Shown here piece by piece: positions 49,609-61,040 of a DNA stretch of 64,000 nt (position 1 is the first letter of the stretch; each line of letters begins with the position of its first letter). Both the position numbers and the translations under genes were made by a program. Source of the DNA: Aristolochia californica. Its lineage: Eukaryota; Streptophyta; Magnoliopsida; Piperales; Aristolochiaceae. The notes beneath the pieces are model-generated. The model did no database searches and was not told the DNA's origin. It saw nothing but the letters and a program-made list of their open reading frames with translations. The stretch spans positions 32,022,908 to 32,086,907 of the forward strand of contig JARWKL010000002.1 in the NCBI GenBank assembly GCA_029961685.1, written 5' to 3'.

Positions 49609-50944
49609 GGATCCATAGGTCATTTGCATCTTTAACATGTTTCAAACAAGTATATCCATTTTTAAAACATGTGTAGAAATCTGTTTCTTATAAAATTCCA
49701 AGCTATTAGGGTTGAACTAGTGAAATTTCCCAAAATTGGATAGCAAAACTTTTGTGATAATTTGAAATGTGTGAATAAATTTTCCTTAATTACATTTGTC
49801 ATTCTATTAAATTTTTTCCATACAAAATCTCTAAAATTTTCATTTTGTTGTGATCTATTTGCCATCTTGTAAACATTGTTTACGAAATGATGGGAAAATG
49901 AAAACTCTAGTTTTGATTGAAGAAAAAATTAAACTTCTAAAATGGAAATTCAAAAATGAAGAGAGATAATTCCTAAAAGTGTGTGTTACTTTTAGGAATT
50001 GTAAACTCTTTTTAGTTTTTATATATCAAGTTTTACAATCGTCAGGAAAAGGGGGAGGTGGGGGATTTTTAACTGAGTGTTGACTCCCAATCCATAAGTC
50101 ATTTCTTACAAAATATATAGCGCGTTACGCATTATTGACCGATAAATCACTTTAAAATCATATATGATTATTAGGTCAGCTTTTTGTAAATGGAAAAAAT
50201 AATGACTTGTTTGGACCACAAGTTCACTTGAGAATTTAATGAGCATATGTTGTTCTCTTTAAAAGGTTTGGATCCATAGGTCATTTGCATCTTTAACATG
50301 TTTCAAGCATGCATATCCATATTTAACACATGTGTAGAAATCTTTTTCTTGTCAAATTCCAAGCTATTAGGATTGAAGGAGTGGAATTTCCCTAACTAGG
50401 AAAAAAAAAATTGTGATCATTTGACATGTGTGAATAAATTTTCTTTACTAAGATTTGTTATTCTTTTCAATTTTTTATATACATAAACATTAAAATTTTC
50501 ATATTGACATGTTATATTTGCCATCTTGTCAAAATTGTTTACGAGATCAGGGGAAAGTGAAAACTCATGTTTTGATTGAAGAAAAAAGCGTACATCTAAA
50601 ATGGAAATGAACAAATGTAGTGAGATATAATTCTAAAAAGTGTCTGTAATTTTTAGGGAGTGTAAACTCTTTTTAGATTTTATATTTTTTATTTGGAAAT
50701 CGTTGGGAAAAAGGGATGCGTGGGATTTTTAACTCAGTGTTGTCTCCCAATCCATAAGTCATTTCTTAAAAAAATATAGCCTGTTACACATGATTGAGCG
50801 ATAAATCACTTTACAATCGTGTATGATTATTAGGTTAGCTTTTAGTAAATGGGCAAAATAATGGCTTGTTTGACTCGGGTAAATATCCAACCGCACGTTC
50901 ACTTGAGAATTTAATGAGCATTTTTTAATGTCTTTAAAAGGTTT

Positions 50945-51667
50945 GGATCCAACGGACATTTGCATCTTTAACTTGTTTCAAGCATGCATATCAATTTTTA
51001 AAACATGTGTAGAAATCTCTTTCTTATAAAATTCCAAGCTATTGGAGTTGAACTAAGTGAATTTCCCAAACTTGCAAAACAAAACTTTTGTTGTGATCTA
51101 TTTGATATCTTGTCAAAATTATTTACGAGATGAAGGGAAAGTGAAAACTCTAGTTTTGATTTAAGAAAAAAGTATACTACTAAAATGGAAATGCAAAAAT
51201 GTAGAGATAGATAATTCCAAAAAGTGTCAGTAATTTTTTCGGATTGTAAACTTTTTTTTAGTTTTTATTAATCTTGGGAAAGTGAAAACTCAAGTTTTGA
51301 TTTCAGAAAAAAGCATCTAAAATGGAAATGCAAAAATATAGAGAGAGAGATAATTCCAAAAAATGTTTGTAATTTTTAGAAATTTTAAACTCGTTTTATT
51401 TTTTATATATTTTTTTTCAATCGTCGGGAAATGGGGGAGGCATGGGATTTTTAACTGAGTGTTGACTCCTAATCCATAAGTCATTTCTTACAAAAATATA
51501 GCCCGTTACACATGATTGACCGATAAATCTCTTTAACAGCATCTATGATTGTTCGGTCAGCTTTTTTGTAAGTGGGCAAAATAATGGCTTGTTTCACTCG
51601 GGTAAATATCCCACCACACGTTCACTTGAGAATTTAATGAGCATTTTTTATTCTCTTTAAAAGGTTT
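50945..51667. repeat. Doubly deleted satellite units
   Basis: Two deletions in one 723-bp interval. Near 51090, aacaaaactttt joins gttgtgatct (about 95 bp lost). Near 51270, agtttttat is followed by about ten unmatched bases (taatcttggg) and then aaagtgaaaactcaag of the next unit (about 540 bp lost). Confidence 0.8.
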
Positions 51668-54600
51668 CGATCCATACGTCATTTTCATCTTCAACATGTT
51701 TCAAGCATGCATATCCTTATTTGAAACATGTGTAGAAATCACTTTCTTGTAAAGTTCCATGCTATTAGGGTTGAACTAGTGGAATTTCCCAAACTTGGAT
51801 AAAAAATCTTTTGTGTTCATATCAGATGTGTGAATAAATTTTCTTTACTTACATTCTTTAGTCTTTCTGTTTTTTCCATACATAACTCTAAAATTTTCTT
51901 TTTGTTGTGATCTATTTGACATCTTGTCAAAATTGTTTACGAGATCAGGGGAAAGTGAAAACTCAAGTTTTTATTTAAGAAAAAAACAGACATCTAAGAT
52001 GGAAAAGCACAAATGTAGAGAGAGATAATTCCAAAAAGTGTCTGTAATTTTTAAAGATTGTAAACTCTTTTTTGTTTTTATATATTTTATTTTTCAATCG
52101 TCGGGAAAATGGGGAGATAGGGGATTTTTAACTGAATGTTGACTCTCAATCCATAAGTCATTGCTTAAAAAATTATAACCCGTTATGCATGATTGACCAA
52201 TAAATCACTTTACAATCATCTATTATTGTTTGGTCAGCTTACAGTAAATGGGCAAAATAATGGCTTGTTTGACTCGGGTAAATATCCCACCGCATGTTCA
52301 CTTGAGAATTTAATGATCATTTTTTATTCTCTTTAAAAGGTTTGGAATCATAGGTCATTTGCATCTTTAACATGTTTCAAGCATGTATATCCATTTTTAA
52401 AACATGTGTAGAAATCTCGTTCTTATGAAATTCCAAGCTATTAGGGTTGAACTAGTCGAATTTCCCAAACGTGGATAACCAAACTTTTGTGATCATTTTT
52501 GGTGTGTGAATAAATTTTCCTTAATTACATTTGTTATTATTTTAAATTTTTTCCATACATAAACTCTAACATTTTCATTTTGCTGTTATCTATTTGCCAT
52601 CTTGTCAAAATTGTTTACGAGGTGAAGGGAAAGTGAAAACTCTTGTTTTGTTTTAATAAAAAAGTATACCTCTATAATGGAAATGCAAAAATGTAGAGAC
52701 AGATAATTCCAAAAAGTGTCTATAACTTTTAGGAAATGTAAACTCTTTTTAATGTTTTATATATCAGGACTTCCAATCGTCAGGTAAAGGGGGAGGTGGG
52801 GGATTTTTAACTGAGTGTTGACTCCTAATCCATAAGTCATTTCTTACAAAAATATAGCCAGTTACAGATGCTTGACCGATATATCACTTTAAAATCATCT
52901 ATTATTGTTTGGTCAGCTTTTTGTAAATGGGAAAATAATGGCTTGTTTGACTCTGGTAAATATCCCACCACACGTTCAGTTGAGAATTTAATGAGAATAT
53001 GTTATCCTCTTTAAAAGGTTTGGCTCCATAGGTCATTTGCATCTTTAACTTGTTTCAAGTATGCATATCCATATTTAAAACATTTGTAGAAAATCTCTTT
53101 CTTGTAAAATTCCAAGCTATTAGGATTGAACTAGTGGAATTTCCCTAACAAGAATAAAAAAATTTTGAGTTCATTTGAGATGTGTGAATAAATTTTCTTT
53201 ACTAAGATTTTTTATTCTTTAAAATTTTTTCCTTACCTAAACTTTAAAAAATTTAGTTTTTTGTGTTCTATTTGCCATCTTGTCAAAATTGTTTTCGAAA
53301 TCAGGGGAAAGTTAAAAATCAAGATTTTATTTAAGAAAAAAGCAAACATCTAATATGGAAATGCACAAATGTACAGAGAGATAATTCCAAAAAGTATCTG
53401 TAATTTTTAGGGATTGTCAACTCTTTTTTAGTTTTTATATATTTTATTTGGCAATCGTCAGGAAAAAGGGGAGGCGGGCGATTTTTAACTGAATGTTGAC
53501 TCCGAATCCATAAGTCATTTCTTACTAAAATATAGCCCATTACGCGTGATTGAATGTCAAATCACTTTACAGTCATCTATGAATGTTAGGTTAGTTTTTT
53601 GTAAATGGGTAAAATAATGGCTTGTTTGACTCGGGTAAATAACCCACCGCACGTTCACTTGAGAATTTAATGAGCATTTGTTATTCTCTTTAAAAGGTGT
53701 GGATCTATAGGTCATTTTCATCTTTAACATGTTTCAAGCATAAATATCCATTTTTAAAACATGTGTAGAAATCTCTTTCTTATAAAATTCCAAGCTATTA
53801 GGGATGAACTAGTGGAATTTCTCAAATTTGGATAAAAAACTTTTGTGATTATTTGTGCTGTGTGAATAAATTTTCCTTAATTACATTTCTTATTCTTTTA
53901 AATGTTTTCCATAAAAAAACTCTAAAAGTTTAATTTTGTTGTGATCTAATTGCCATCTTGTCAAAATTGTTTAAGAAATGAAGGGAAAGTGAAAACTATT
54001 GTTTTGATTTAAGAAAAAGTATACTTCTAAAATGGAAATACACAAATGTAGAGTGAGGTAATTCCAAAAATTGTATGTAACTTTTAGGGATTCTAAACTC
54101 TTTTTAGTTTTTATATATCAGGTTTTGCAATCGATAGGTAAAGGGGGAGGCGGGGGATTTTTAACTGAGTGTTGACTCCCAATCCATAAGTCATTTATTT
54201 CAAAAATATAGCCCGTGATGCATGATTGACCACTAAATCACTTTAAAATCATCTATGATTGTTAGGTCAGCTTTTTGTAAATGGGTAAAATAATGGCTTG
54301 TTTGACTCGGGTAAATATCTCACCGCACGTTCACTTAGAATTTAATGAACATTTGTTTTTCTTTTTCAAAGGTTTGGATCCATAGGTCATTTTCATCTTT
54401 AACATGTTTCAAGCTTGCATATCCATATTTAAAAGATGTGTAGAAATCTCTTTCTTGTAAAATTCCAAGTTATTAGGGTTGAACTAGTGGAATTTCCCAA
54501 ACTAGGATAAAAAACTTTTTGTGTATATTTTAGATGTATGAATAAATTTTCTTTACTTACATTTGTTATTCCATTAATTATTTTCCATACATAAACTTTA

Positions 54601-56376
54601 AAATTTTCAACTTGTCATGATCTATTTGCCATCTTGTCAAAATTCTTTACGAGATCAGGGGAAAGTGAAAACTCAAGTTTTGATTTAAGAAAAAAGCATA
54701 AATCTAAAAAGGAAATGCACTAATATAGAGAGATAATTCCAAAAAGTGTTTGTAATTTTTAGGGATTGCCAACTCTTTTTTGTTTTTATATATTTTATTT
54801 TTCAATTGTCGGGAAAAGAGGGGAGGTGAGGGATTTTTAACTGAGTGTCGACTCCCAAACCATAAGTCATTTCTTACAAAAATATAGCCCATTACGCATG
54901 ATTGAGCGATAAATCACTTTAAAATCATCTATGATTGTTAGGTCAACTTTCTGTAACAGGGCAAACTAATGGCTTGTTGGACTCAGGTAAATATCCCACC
55001 GCACGTTCACTTGAGATTTTAATGATCATTTGTTATTCTCTTTAAAAGGTTTGGATCCATAGATCATTTGCATCTTTAACATGTTTCACGCATACATATC
55101 CATTTTTAAAATATGTGTTGAAATTTCTTTCTTTGAAATTGCAATCTATTAGGGTTGAACTAGTGTAATTTCCCAAACTGGGATAAAAAATCTTTTGTGT
55201 TCATTTGAGATGTGTGAATAAATTTTCTTTACTTGCATTTGTTATTCTTTTAAATTTTTTCAATACATAAACTTTATAATTTTCATTTTGTCATGATCTA
55301 TTTTCCATCTTGTCAAAATTGTTTACGAGATCAGGGGAAATTGAAAACTCAAGTTTTGATTTAAGAAAAATGCATACATCTAAAATGGAAATGCACAAAC
55401 GTACAGACAGATAATTTCAAAAAGTGTCTGTAATTTTTAGGGAATGTTAACTCTTTTTAGTTTTTATATATTATATTTTGCAATCGTCGGGGAAATATGG
55501 AGGCAGGGGATTTTAAATGAGTGTTGGTTCTCAATCCATAAGTCATTTCCTAAAAAAATGTAGCCCATTACACATGATTGATCGATAAATCACTTTAAAA
55601 TCATCCATGATTGTGAGGTCAACTTTTTTAAATGGGCAAAATAATGGCTTGTTTGACTCGGGTAAATATCCCACCGCACGTTCACTTGAGAATTTAATGA
55701 GCAATTGTTATTCTCTTTAAAAGGTTTGGATCCATAGGTTATTTGCATCTTTAACATGTTTCAAGCATACATATCCATATTTAAAACATGTGTAGAAATC
55801 TCTTTCTTGTAAAATTCCAACCTATTAGGGTTGAACTAGTGGAATTTCCCAAACTTGGATAAAAAAACTTTTGTGTTCATTTGAAATGTGTAAATAAATT
55901 TTCTTTACTTACATTTGTTATTCTTTAAAATTTTGTCCTTATATAAACATTTAAATTTTCATTTTGTCGTGATCTATTTGCCATCATGTCAAAATTGTTT
56001 ACGAGATCAAGGGAAGGTGAAAAATCTAGTTTTGATTTAAGAAAAAAACATACATCTAAAATAGAAATGCACAAATTTTGAGAGAGATAATTCCAAAAAG
56101 TTTCTGTAATTTTTAAGGATTGTAAACTCTTTTTAGTTTTTATATATTTTATTTTGCAATCGTCAGGAAAAGGGTGAGGCATGGGATTTTTAAGTGAGTG
56201 TTGACTCCCAATCCATAAGTCATTTCTTACAAAAATATATCCCGTTACGCATGATTGGCCGATAAATCAGCTTCAAGTAAATGGGAAAAATAAAGGCTTG
56301 TTGGACTCGAGTAAATATCTCACAGCACATTCACTTGAAAATTTAATGAGCATTTGTTATTCTCTTTAAAAGGTTT

Positions 56377-57619
56377 GGATCCATAGGTCATTTGCATCTT
56401 TAACAAGTTTCAAGCATGCATATCCATTTTTAACACAAGTGAAGAAATCTCTTTCTTATAAAATTCCAAGCAATAAGGTTGTACTAGTGGAATTTCCCAA
56501 AGTTGGGTAAAAAAACTCTTGTGATCATTTGTGGTGTGTGAATAAATTTTCCTTAATTACATTTTTTATTCTTTTTAATTTTTTCCAAACATAAACTCTT
56601 AAATTTTCATTTTTTTGTGATCTATTTGCCATCTTTCCAAATTGTTTACGAGATGAAGGGAAAGTGAAAACATTAGTTTTGATTTAAAAAAAAAAGTATA
56701 CTTCTAAAATGGAAATGCACAAATGTAGAGAGAGTAACTCCAAAAAGTGTCTGTAACTTTTAGGGATTGTGAACTATTTCTAGCTTTTATGTATAGGGTT
56801 TTGCAATCGTCGGGTAAATGGGGAGGCGGGGGATTTTTAACTGAGTGTTGACTCCCAATCCATAACTGATTTCGTACCAAAATATAGCCCGTTACGCATG
56901 ATTGACCGATAAATCACTTTAAAATCATATGTCAATGTTAGGTCAGCTTTTTGGAAATGGGCAAAATAATGGCTTGTTTGACTCAGGTAAATATCCCACC
57001 ACACGTTAACTTGAGAATTTAATGAGCATTTGTTATTCTCTTTCAAAAGTTTGGATCCATTGGTCATTTGCATCTTTCACATGTTTCAAGCATGCATGTC
57101 TATTTTTAAAACATGTGTAGAAATCTCTTTCTTATAAAAGTCCAAGCTATTAGGGTTGATCTAGTGGAATTTCCCAAACTTGGATAAAAAATGTTTTGTG
57201 TTCATTTGTGGTATGTGAATAAATTTTCTTTACTTACATTTTTTATTCTTTTAAATTTTTTTCAAACATAAACTCTAAAAGTTTCTTTTTGTTGTGATTT
57301 ATTTGCCATCTTGTCAAAATTGTTTAAGAGATCAGAGGAAAGTGAAAACTCAAGTTTGTATTTAAGAAAAAAGCATACATCTAAAATGGAAATGCACAAA
57401 TGTAGAGAGAGATAATTCCAAAAAGTGTCTGTAATTTTTAGGGACTATAAACTCTTTTTAGATTTTATATATTTTATTTTACAATCATCGGGAAAAGGGA
57501 GAGGCGGCGGATTTTTAACTGAGAGTTGACACCCAATCCATAAGTCATTTCTTACAATAATATAGTCTGTTACGGATGATTGACCGATAAATCACTTTAC
57601 ATTCATCTATGATTGTTAG
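56377..57619. repeat. Landmark monomer (copy 3) directly before element 3
   Basis: tatgtcaatgttagg at about 56931, gttaacttgag at 57006 and gttgatctagtgg at about 57155 match the landmark monomer at 20022-20260. Element 3 follows in the same unit. The preceding unit also has a short deletion near 56270 (gataaatcagcttcaag). Confidence 0.8.
57615..57619. repeat. Target-site duplication, left of element 3
   Basis: GTTAG; the right copy at 61036-61040 reads GTTTG. Confidence 0.88.
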
Positions 57620-57655
57620 TGATGCGAACAAAGGTTGATTTTACGCTGTTATATT

Positions 57656-57790
57656 GTGGGACTCATCATGGAGTCACAAACTAGTGGGACCCACCATGAA
57701 GACATGGGCATGATTTACTTTACTACAATGTGGGACCGACCATGGAGGCACAAGTTGGTGGGACCCACGATGAGATTTTGTGGGGCCCAC
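57656..57790 (+). promoter_or_regulatory. GTGGGNCCCAC palindrome cluster in LTR U3
   Basis: Three exact copies and two mismatched copies in 135 bp; the third has G at the centre (GTGGGGCCCAC). Confidence 0.6.
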
Positions 57791-58005
57791 AAGAATAGCC
57801 ATGAGTTGGCATTCTATCCTAGAAGGGCAAGTAGAAGATCTTGTTGGGTCCACAAGGATATCCATGAGTTGGCAACATATCTTGGAAGATCTCATTTGCA
57901 TGACATTAGGATTCTATTTACATCAAGTTGCCGTAAGTAGTTTTCTTTAATTGAATGTAATTAGGGAAAGGGTTTGTTCTATCTAGATTCTACCATGTCC
58001 TCCAT

Positions 58006-58014
58006 TATAAATAG
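58006..58014 (+). promoter_or_regulatory. TATA box of element 3 5' LTR
   Basis: TATAAATAG followed by aggacttgtacatgg. Confidence 0.72.
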
Positions 58015-58301
58015 AGGACTTGTACATGGATTGAAAACCTTTGATCATTATTGAAATTGAGAGTTATTCTTCTTGAGTTCTTGAAGGAACTTTTTCGAAT
58101 TTATGAGGGATTTTTCCTTGTGGCATTTAAAACGACTTATCAAATGGATTTCCATCCCTGTTTTGTTGCATCTTCACTATAACAATGTTCTTGCTTTGCT
58201 AAGCAATGGGTCGTGGTTTCCATCCAAACTTGAAAGGTCTTGGGGATGATTACCAGATTTGGTATTGGGTTTCATCATAGGTTGACGTGGTTCGTATCAG
58301 T

Positions 58302-58313
58302 TGGTATCAGAGC
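58302..58313 (+). other. Primer-binding site (initiator tRNA-Met)
   Basis: TGGTATCAGAGC, two bases after the 5' LTR. Confidence 0.93.
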
Positions 58314-58800
58314 TTTGGTTTATCAGGTTTATGTATCCTTTTTTTTATTTTATTTCCATAAAAAAAGGAGACGTACGTCTGATTGCTGAGAAGGAGGAAA
58401 AAAACCGAAAAAAAGGAACGACTGATTGGAGGAAAAAAACTGAACGATTGAAACCTTGAAGAAGAAGAAAAAAAATATGAATGAAGAAGAAGCTTAGTCG
58501 TTGCCGAGAAGAAGAAGAAAAAAACAAAGAAGTCTGAACGATTGTCTGTTCTTGCCGTCATCGAAGAAGAAAGATATTGTTCGGCGTCATTGCTGAAAAA
58601 AAATACTACTGACAAAAGGTTGTTGTTGAGGCTTGCAAAAGAGAGAGAGGAGGAGTTTATTTTTTTTGCATATCTGTTTGTGCATTGCCAAAGAAGGAGA
58701 AGCCTTCTCGACACCGTCATCGGAGAAGAGAAACTTTGTTTGGTACCATTGCCAAAGAAGATGACGCAAAAAAGAAATTACAATGACGAAGACATTTGAA
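58314..58800 (+). other. Purine-rich leader of element 3
   Basis: Matches the leaders of elements 1 and 2, with the perfect 12-base palindrome agacgtacgtct at 58369-58380. It ends at the deletion junction near 58795. Frames on either strand give low-complexity products and are not called. Confidence 0.78.
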
Positions 58801-60381
58801 GATTTCGAGGAGTGTGATAGGATGTCAATGGCCAGCCATAGGAGATATGAACGGAATCGAGAAGCTAGGAACCAGGTAGATCACAACTTGGGAAGTATCA
58901 AGATGAAAATTCTCATGTTTCAAGGCAAAAGTGATCCTTAAGCATACCTCGAGTGGGAAAAGAAGATGGAGTTGGTTTTGGATTGTCACGACTACTCCGA
59001 ATTCAAAAAGGTAAAACTCGCTACAATTGAATTTACTGATTATGCTATTATGTGGTGGGACATGTTGTGCATTAGCAGGAGGCAGAATGGAGAACGTCCT
59101 ATTGAAAATTGGGATGAGATAAAGAAAGTGATGAGACGACGATATGTGCCAAGTCATTACTACCGGGATTATTACCTCAAGCTGCAAGGTCTCTATCAAG
59201 GTAACCGAAGCATTTATGATTATTATAAAGAGATCAAGATGGCTATGATTAGAGCCAATGTGAAGGAGAGTCTAGAGGCAACAATGGCCATATTTTTGAA
59301 TGGTTTAAACCGAGAGACTGCTAATATAATCGAGATATACCATTATGTGGATTTGGAAGATTTGGTAAGTATGGCAATCACAGTTGAGAGGCGACTCAAG
59401 AGGGGTGGTACACGGCCAAGACCAGAGCATTCGCGTGCAGCACCTTGGAGATCAAACTACCCAAAGAAAGAAGAAAATCCGTCCACCTTCAAGGGCAAAC
59501 CAGAGCCCAAAACAGCCACCACTACCACTACTTCTCAAGGTAAATCAGTTCCTCTTTTGATTCATTCTAGTGAGAATAAATGTCTCAAATTTCAGGGGAG
59601 AGGACACATAGCTAGCCAATGTCCAAACAAGTGAGATATGGTGATCTGGGAAAATGGTGAAATTGATTTCGAAGACGAAGCTAATCTAGATGACATGCCA
59701 CCATTGGAGGACACCTCCATCGGAGATGAGGAGTTCGGGGCAGATAATGGTGAGATGCTTGGACTAGTTGCACAAGGTGATTTAAGCTTGCCAGCTAAAG
59801 AAGAGGAAGCAGAAGTACAACAGGAGAATATCTTTCACACTCACTGGCATGGGAAAGAAGAGGTATGTAGATTTATTATCGATGGCGGTACTGGCACTAA
59901 TGTTGTTAGTACTTCCATGATTGAAAAGCCAGGGTTCACAACTCTTAAGCACCCTCGTCCATACAAGTTGCAGTGGTTTAATGATAGTGGTGAAGTAAGG
60001 GTTACAAAGCAGCTTGTGGTACCATTTCAAATTGGTAAATATGAGGATGTGGTATTGTCTGATGTGGTACCATTGCAAGCTGGACATCTCCACTTAGGAA
60101 GATTGATGCAATTTGACAGATGTGTGCAGCATGATGGCTTCACCAACAAGTACTCATTCATTCACAATCAGCAAACAATCACTCTAGTTCAGATGACACC
60201 AAAACAAGTATATGAGGATCAAGTGTGGTTGCAACAAATGAGAAAGATTGACCATGGTGAGGATTTGAGGACAAATACTTCTCAAGAGGGAGGGAATGAT
60301 GCAAACAAAGGTTGGTTTTACGTTGTTATATTGTGGGACCCACCATGTCACAAGCTAGTGGGAGCCACCGTGAAGACATAG
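58801..60381 (+). pseudogene. gag-pro polyprotein, broken (element 3)
   Basis: Starts inside gag at the codon for DFEE, with no start codon. Two in-frame stops: TAA 58939 (GAA in element 2) and TGA 59632, the codon right after the zinc-knuckle tail CPNK (GGA in element 2). Between them a long open part carries the Gag domain (KKVKLATIEF, WWDMLC, RRYVPSHYYRDYYLKLQGL, FLNGLNRETAN). The knuckle reads CLKFQGRGHIASQC, with the second Cys replaced by Phe. The protease keeps the catalytic Asp in IDGGTGTN (59878-59901), followed by YKLQWFNDSG, LHLGRLMQFDR and HDGFTNKYSF. The frame continues through the polypurine tract 85 bp into the 3' LTR. Each copy is intact where the other is broken for knuckle and active site. 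Confidence 0.9.
60284..60296 (+). other. Polypurine tract of element 3
   Basis: aagagggagggaa abuts the 3' LTR start; the A interrupts the G run found in element 2. Confidence 0.88.
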
Positions 60382-61035
60382 GCAAGATTTACTCTACTAC
60401 AATGTGGGATTGACCATGGAGCCACAAGTTGGTGGGACCCACCATGAGATTTTGTGGGACCCACAACAATAGCCACGAGTTGGCAATCTATCCTAGAAAG
60501 GCTGGTAGAAGATCTTGTGGGATCCTCAAGGATATCCACGAGTTGGCAATCTATCCTAGAAGGGCTGGTAGAAGATCTTGTGGGATCCACAAGGATATCC
60601 ACGAGTTGGAAACATATCTTGGAAGATCTCATTTACATTATATTAGGATTCTATTTACATCAAGTTACCGTTAGTAGTTTTCTTTAATTGAATGTATTAA
60701 TGGAAAGGGTTTATTCTATCTAGATTCTACCACGTCCTCCAATATAAATAGAGGACTTGTACATGGACTTAAAACCTTTGATCATTATTGAAATTGAGAG
60801 TTATTCTACTTGAGTTCTTGAAGGAACGTTTTTGAACTCATCAGAGATTTTTCCTTGTGGCGTTAAAAATGACTTATCAAACGGATTTCCATCCCCGTTT
60901 GTGGCATCTTCACTATAGCAAGGTTCTTGCTTAACTAAACAATGGGTTACAGTTTCCATCCAAACTTGAAATGTCTTGGGGACAATTATTAGATTTGGTA
61001 TCGGGTTTCGTCACAAGTTGACGTGGTTCGTATCA
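60297..61035 (+). repeat. 3' LTR of element 3
   Basis: 739 bp, the longest LTR here because of a 63-bp tandem duplication (60473-60535 and 60536-60598, each starting ccacgagttggcaatc). GTGGGACCCAC exact at 60333-60343, 60432-60442 and 60454-60464. TATA box at 60743 in the 3'-class context ccaatataaatag; ttgcttaactaaa as in element 1's 3' LTR. Confidence 0.93.
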
Positions 61036-61040
61036 GTTTG
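61036..61040. repeat. Target-site duplication, right of element 3
   Basis: GTTTG, one change from GTTAG. Confidence 0.8.

Larger units (their letters stand above)
43349..57619. repeat. Satellite array block 4, mainly A-B dimers
   Basis: Landmarks at 43465, 44119, 44792, 45468, 46612, 47289, 47965, 48643, 49609, 50270, 50945, 51668, 52344, 53022, 53701, 54376, 55053, 55728, 56377 and 57053. From 43465 B and A alternate almost without a break to about 54400, giving a dimeric period of about 1.35 kb; 54376, 55053 and 55728 are three A-type units in a row. Several units are shortened (listed separately). No gene is visible. Confidence 0.96.
57620..58299 (+). repeat. 5' LTR of element 3
   Basis: 680 bp. 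GTGGGNCCCAC exact at 57684-57694, 57758-57768 and 57780-57790. TATA box at 58006 in the 5'-class context. It has ttgctttgctaagcaa like the other 5' LTRs. Confidence 0.93.
57620..61035 (+). mobile_element. LTR element 3, Gag-Pro Ty3/gypsy-type, 5' gag deleted
   Basis: 3416 bp, TGATGCGAAC...CGTATCA. Same order as element 2, but about 730 bp of leader and 5' gag are missing at about 58790-58800 (acgaagacatttgaa runs into gatttcgaggag), so the gag start codon is lost. It retains both LTRs, the primer-binding site, most of gag, the protease and the polypurine tract. No reverse transcriptase or integrase. Confidence 0.95.
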
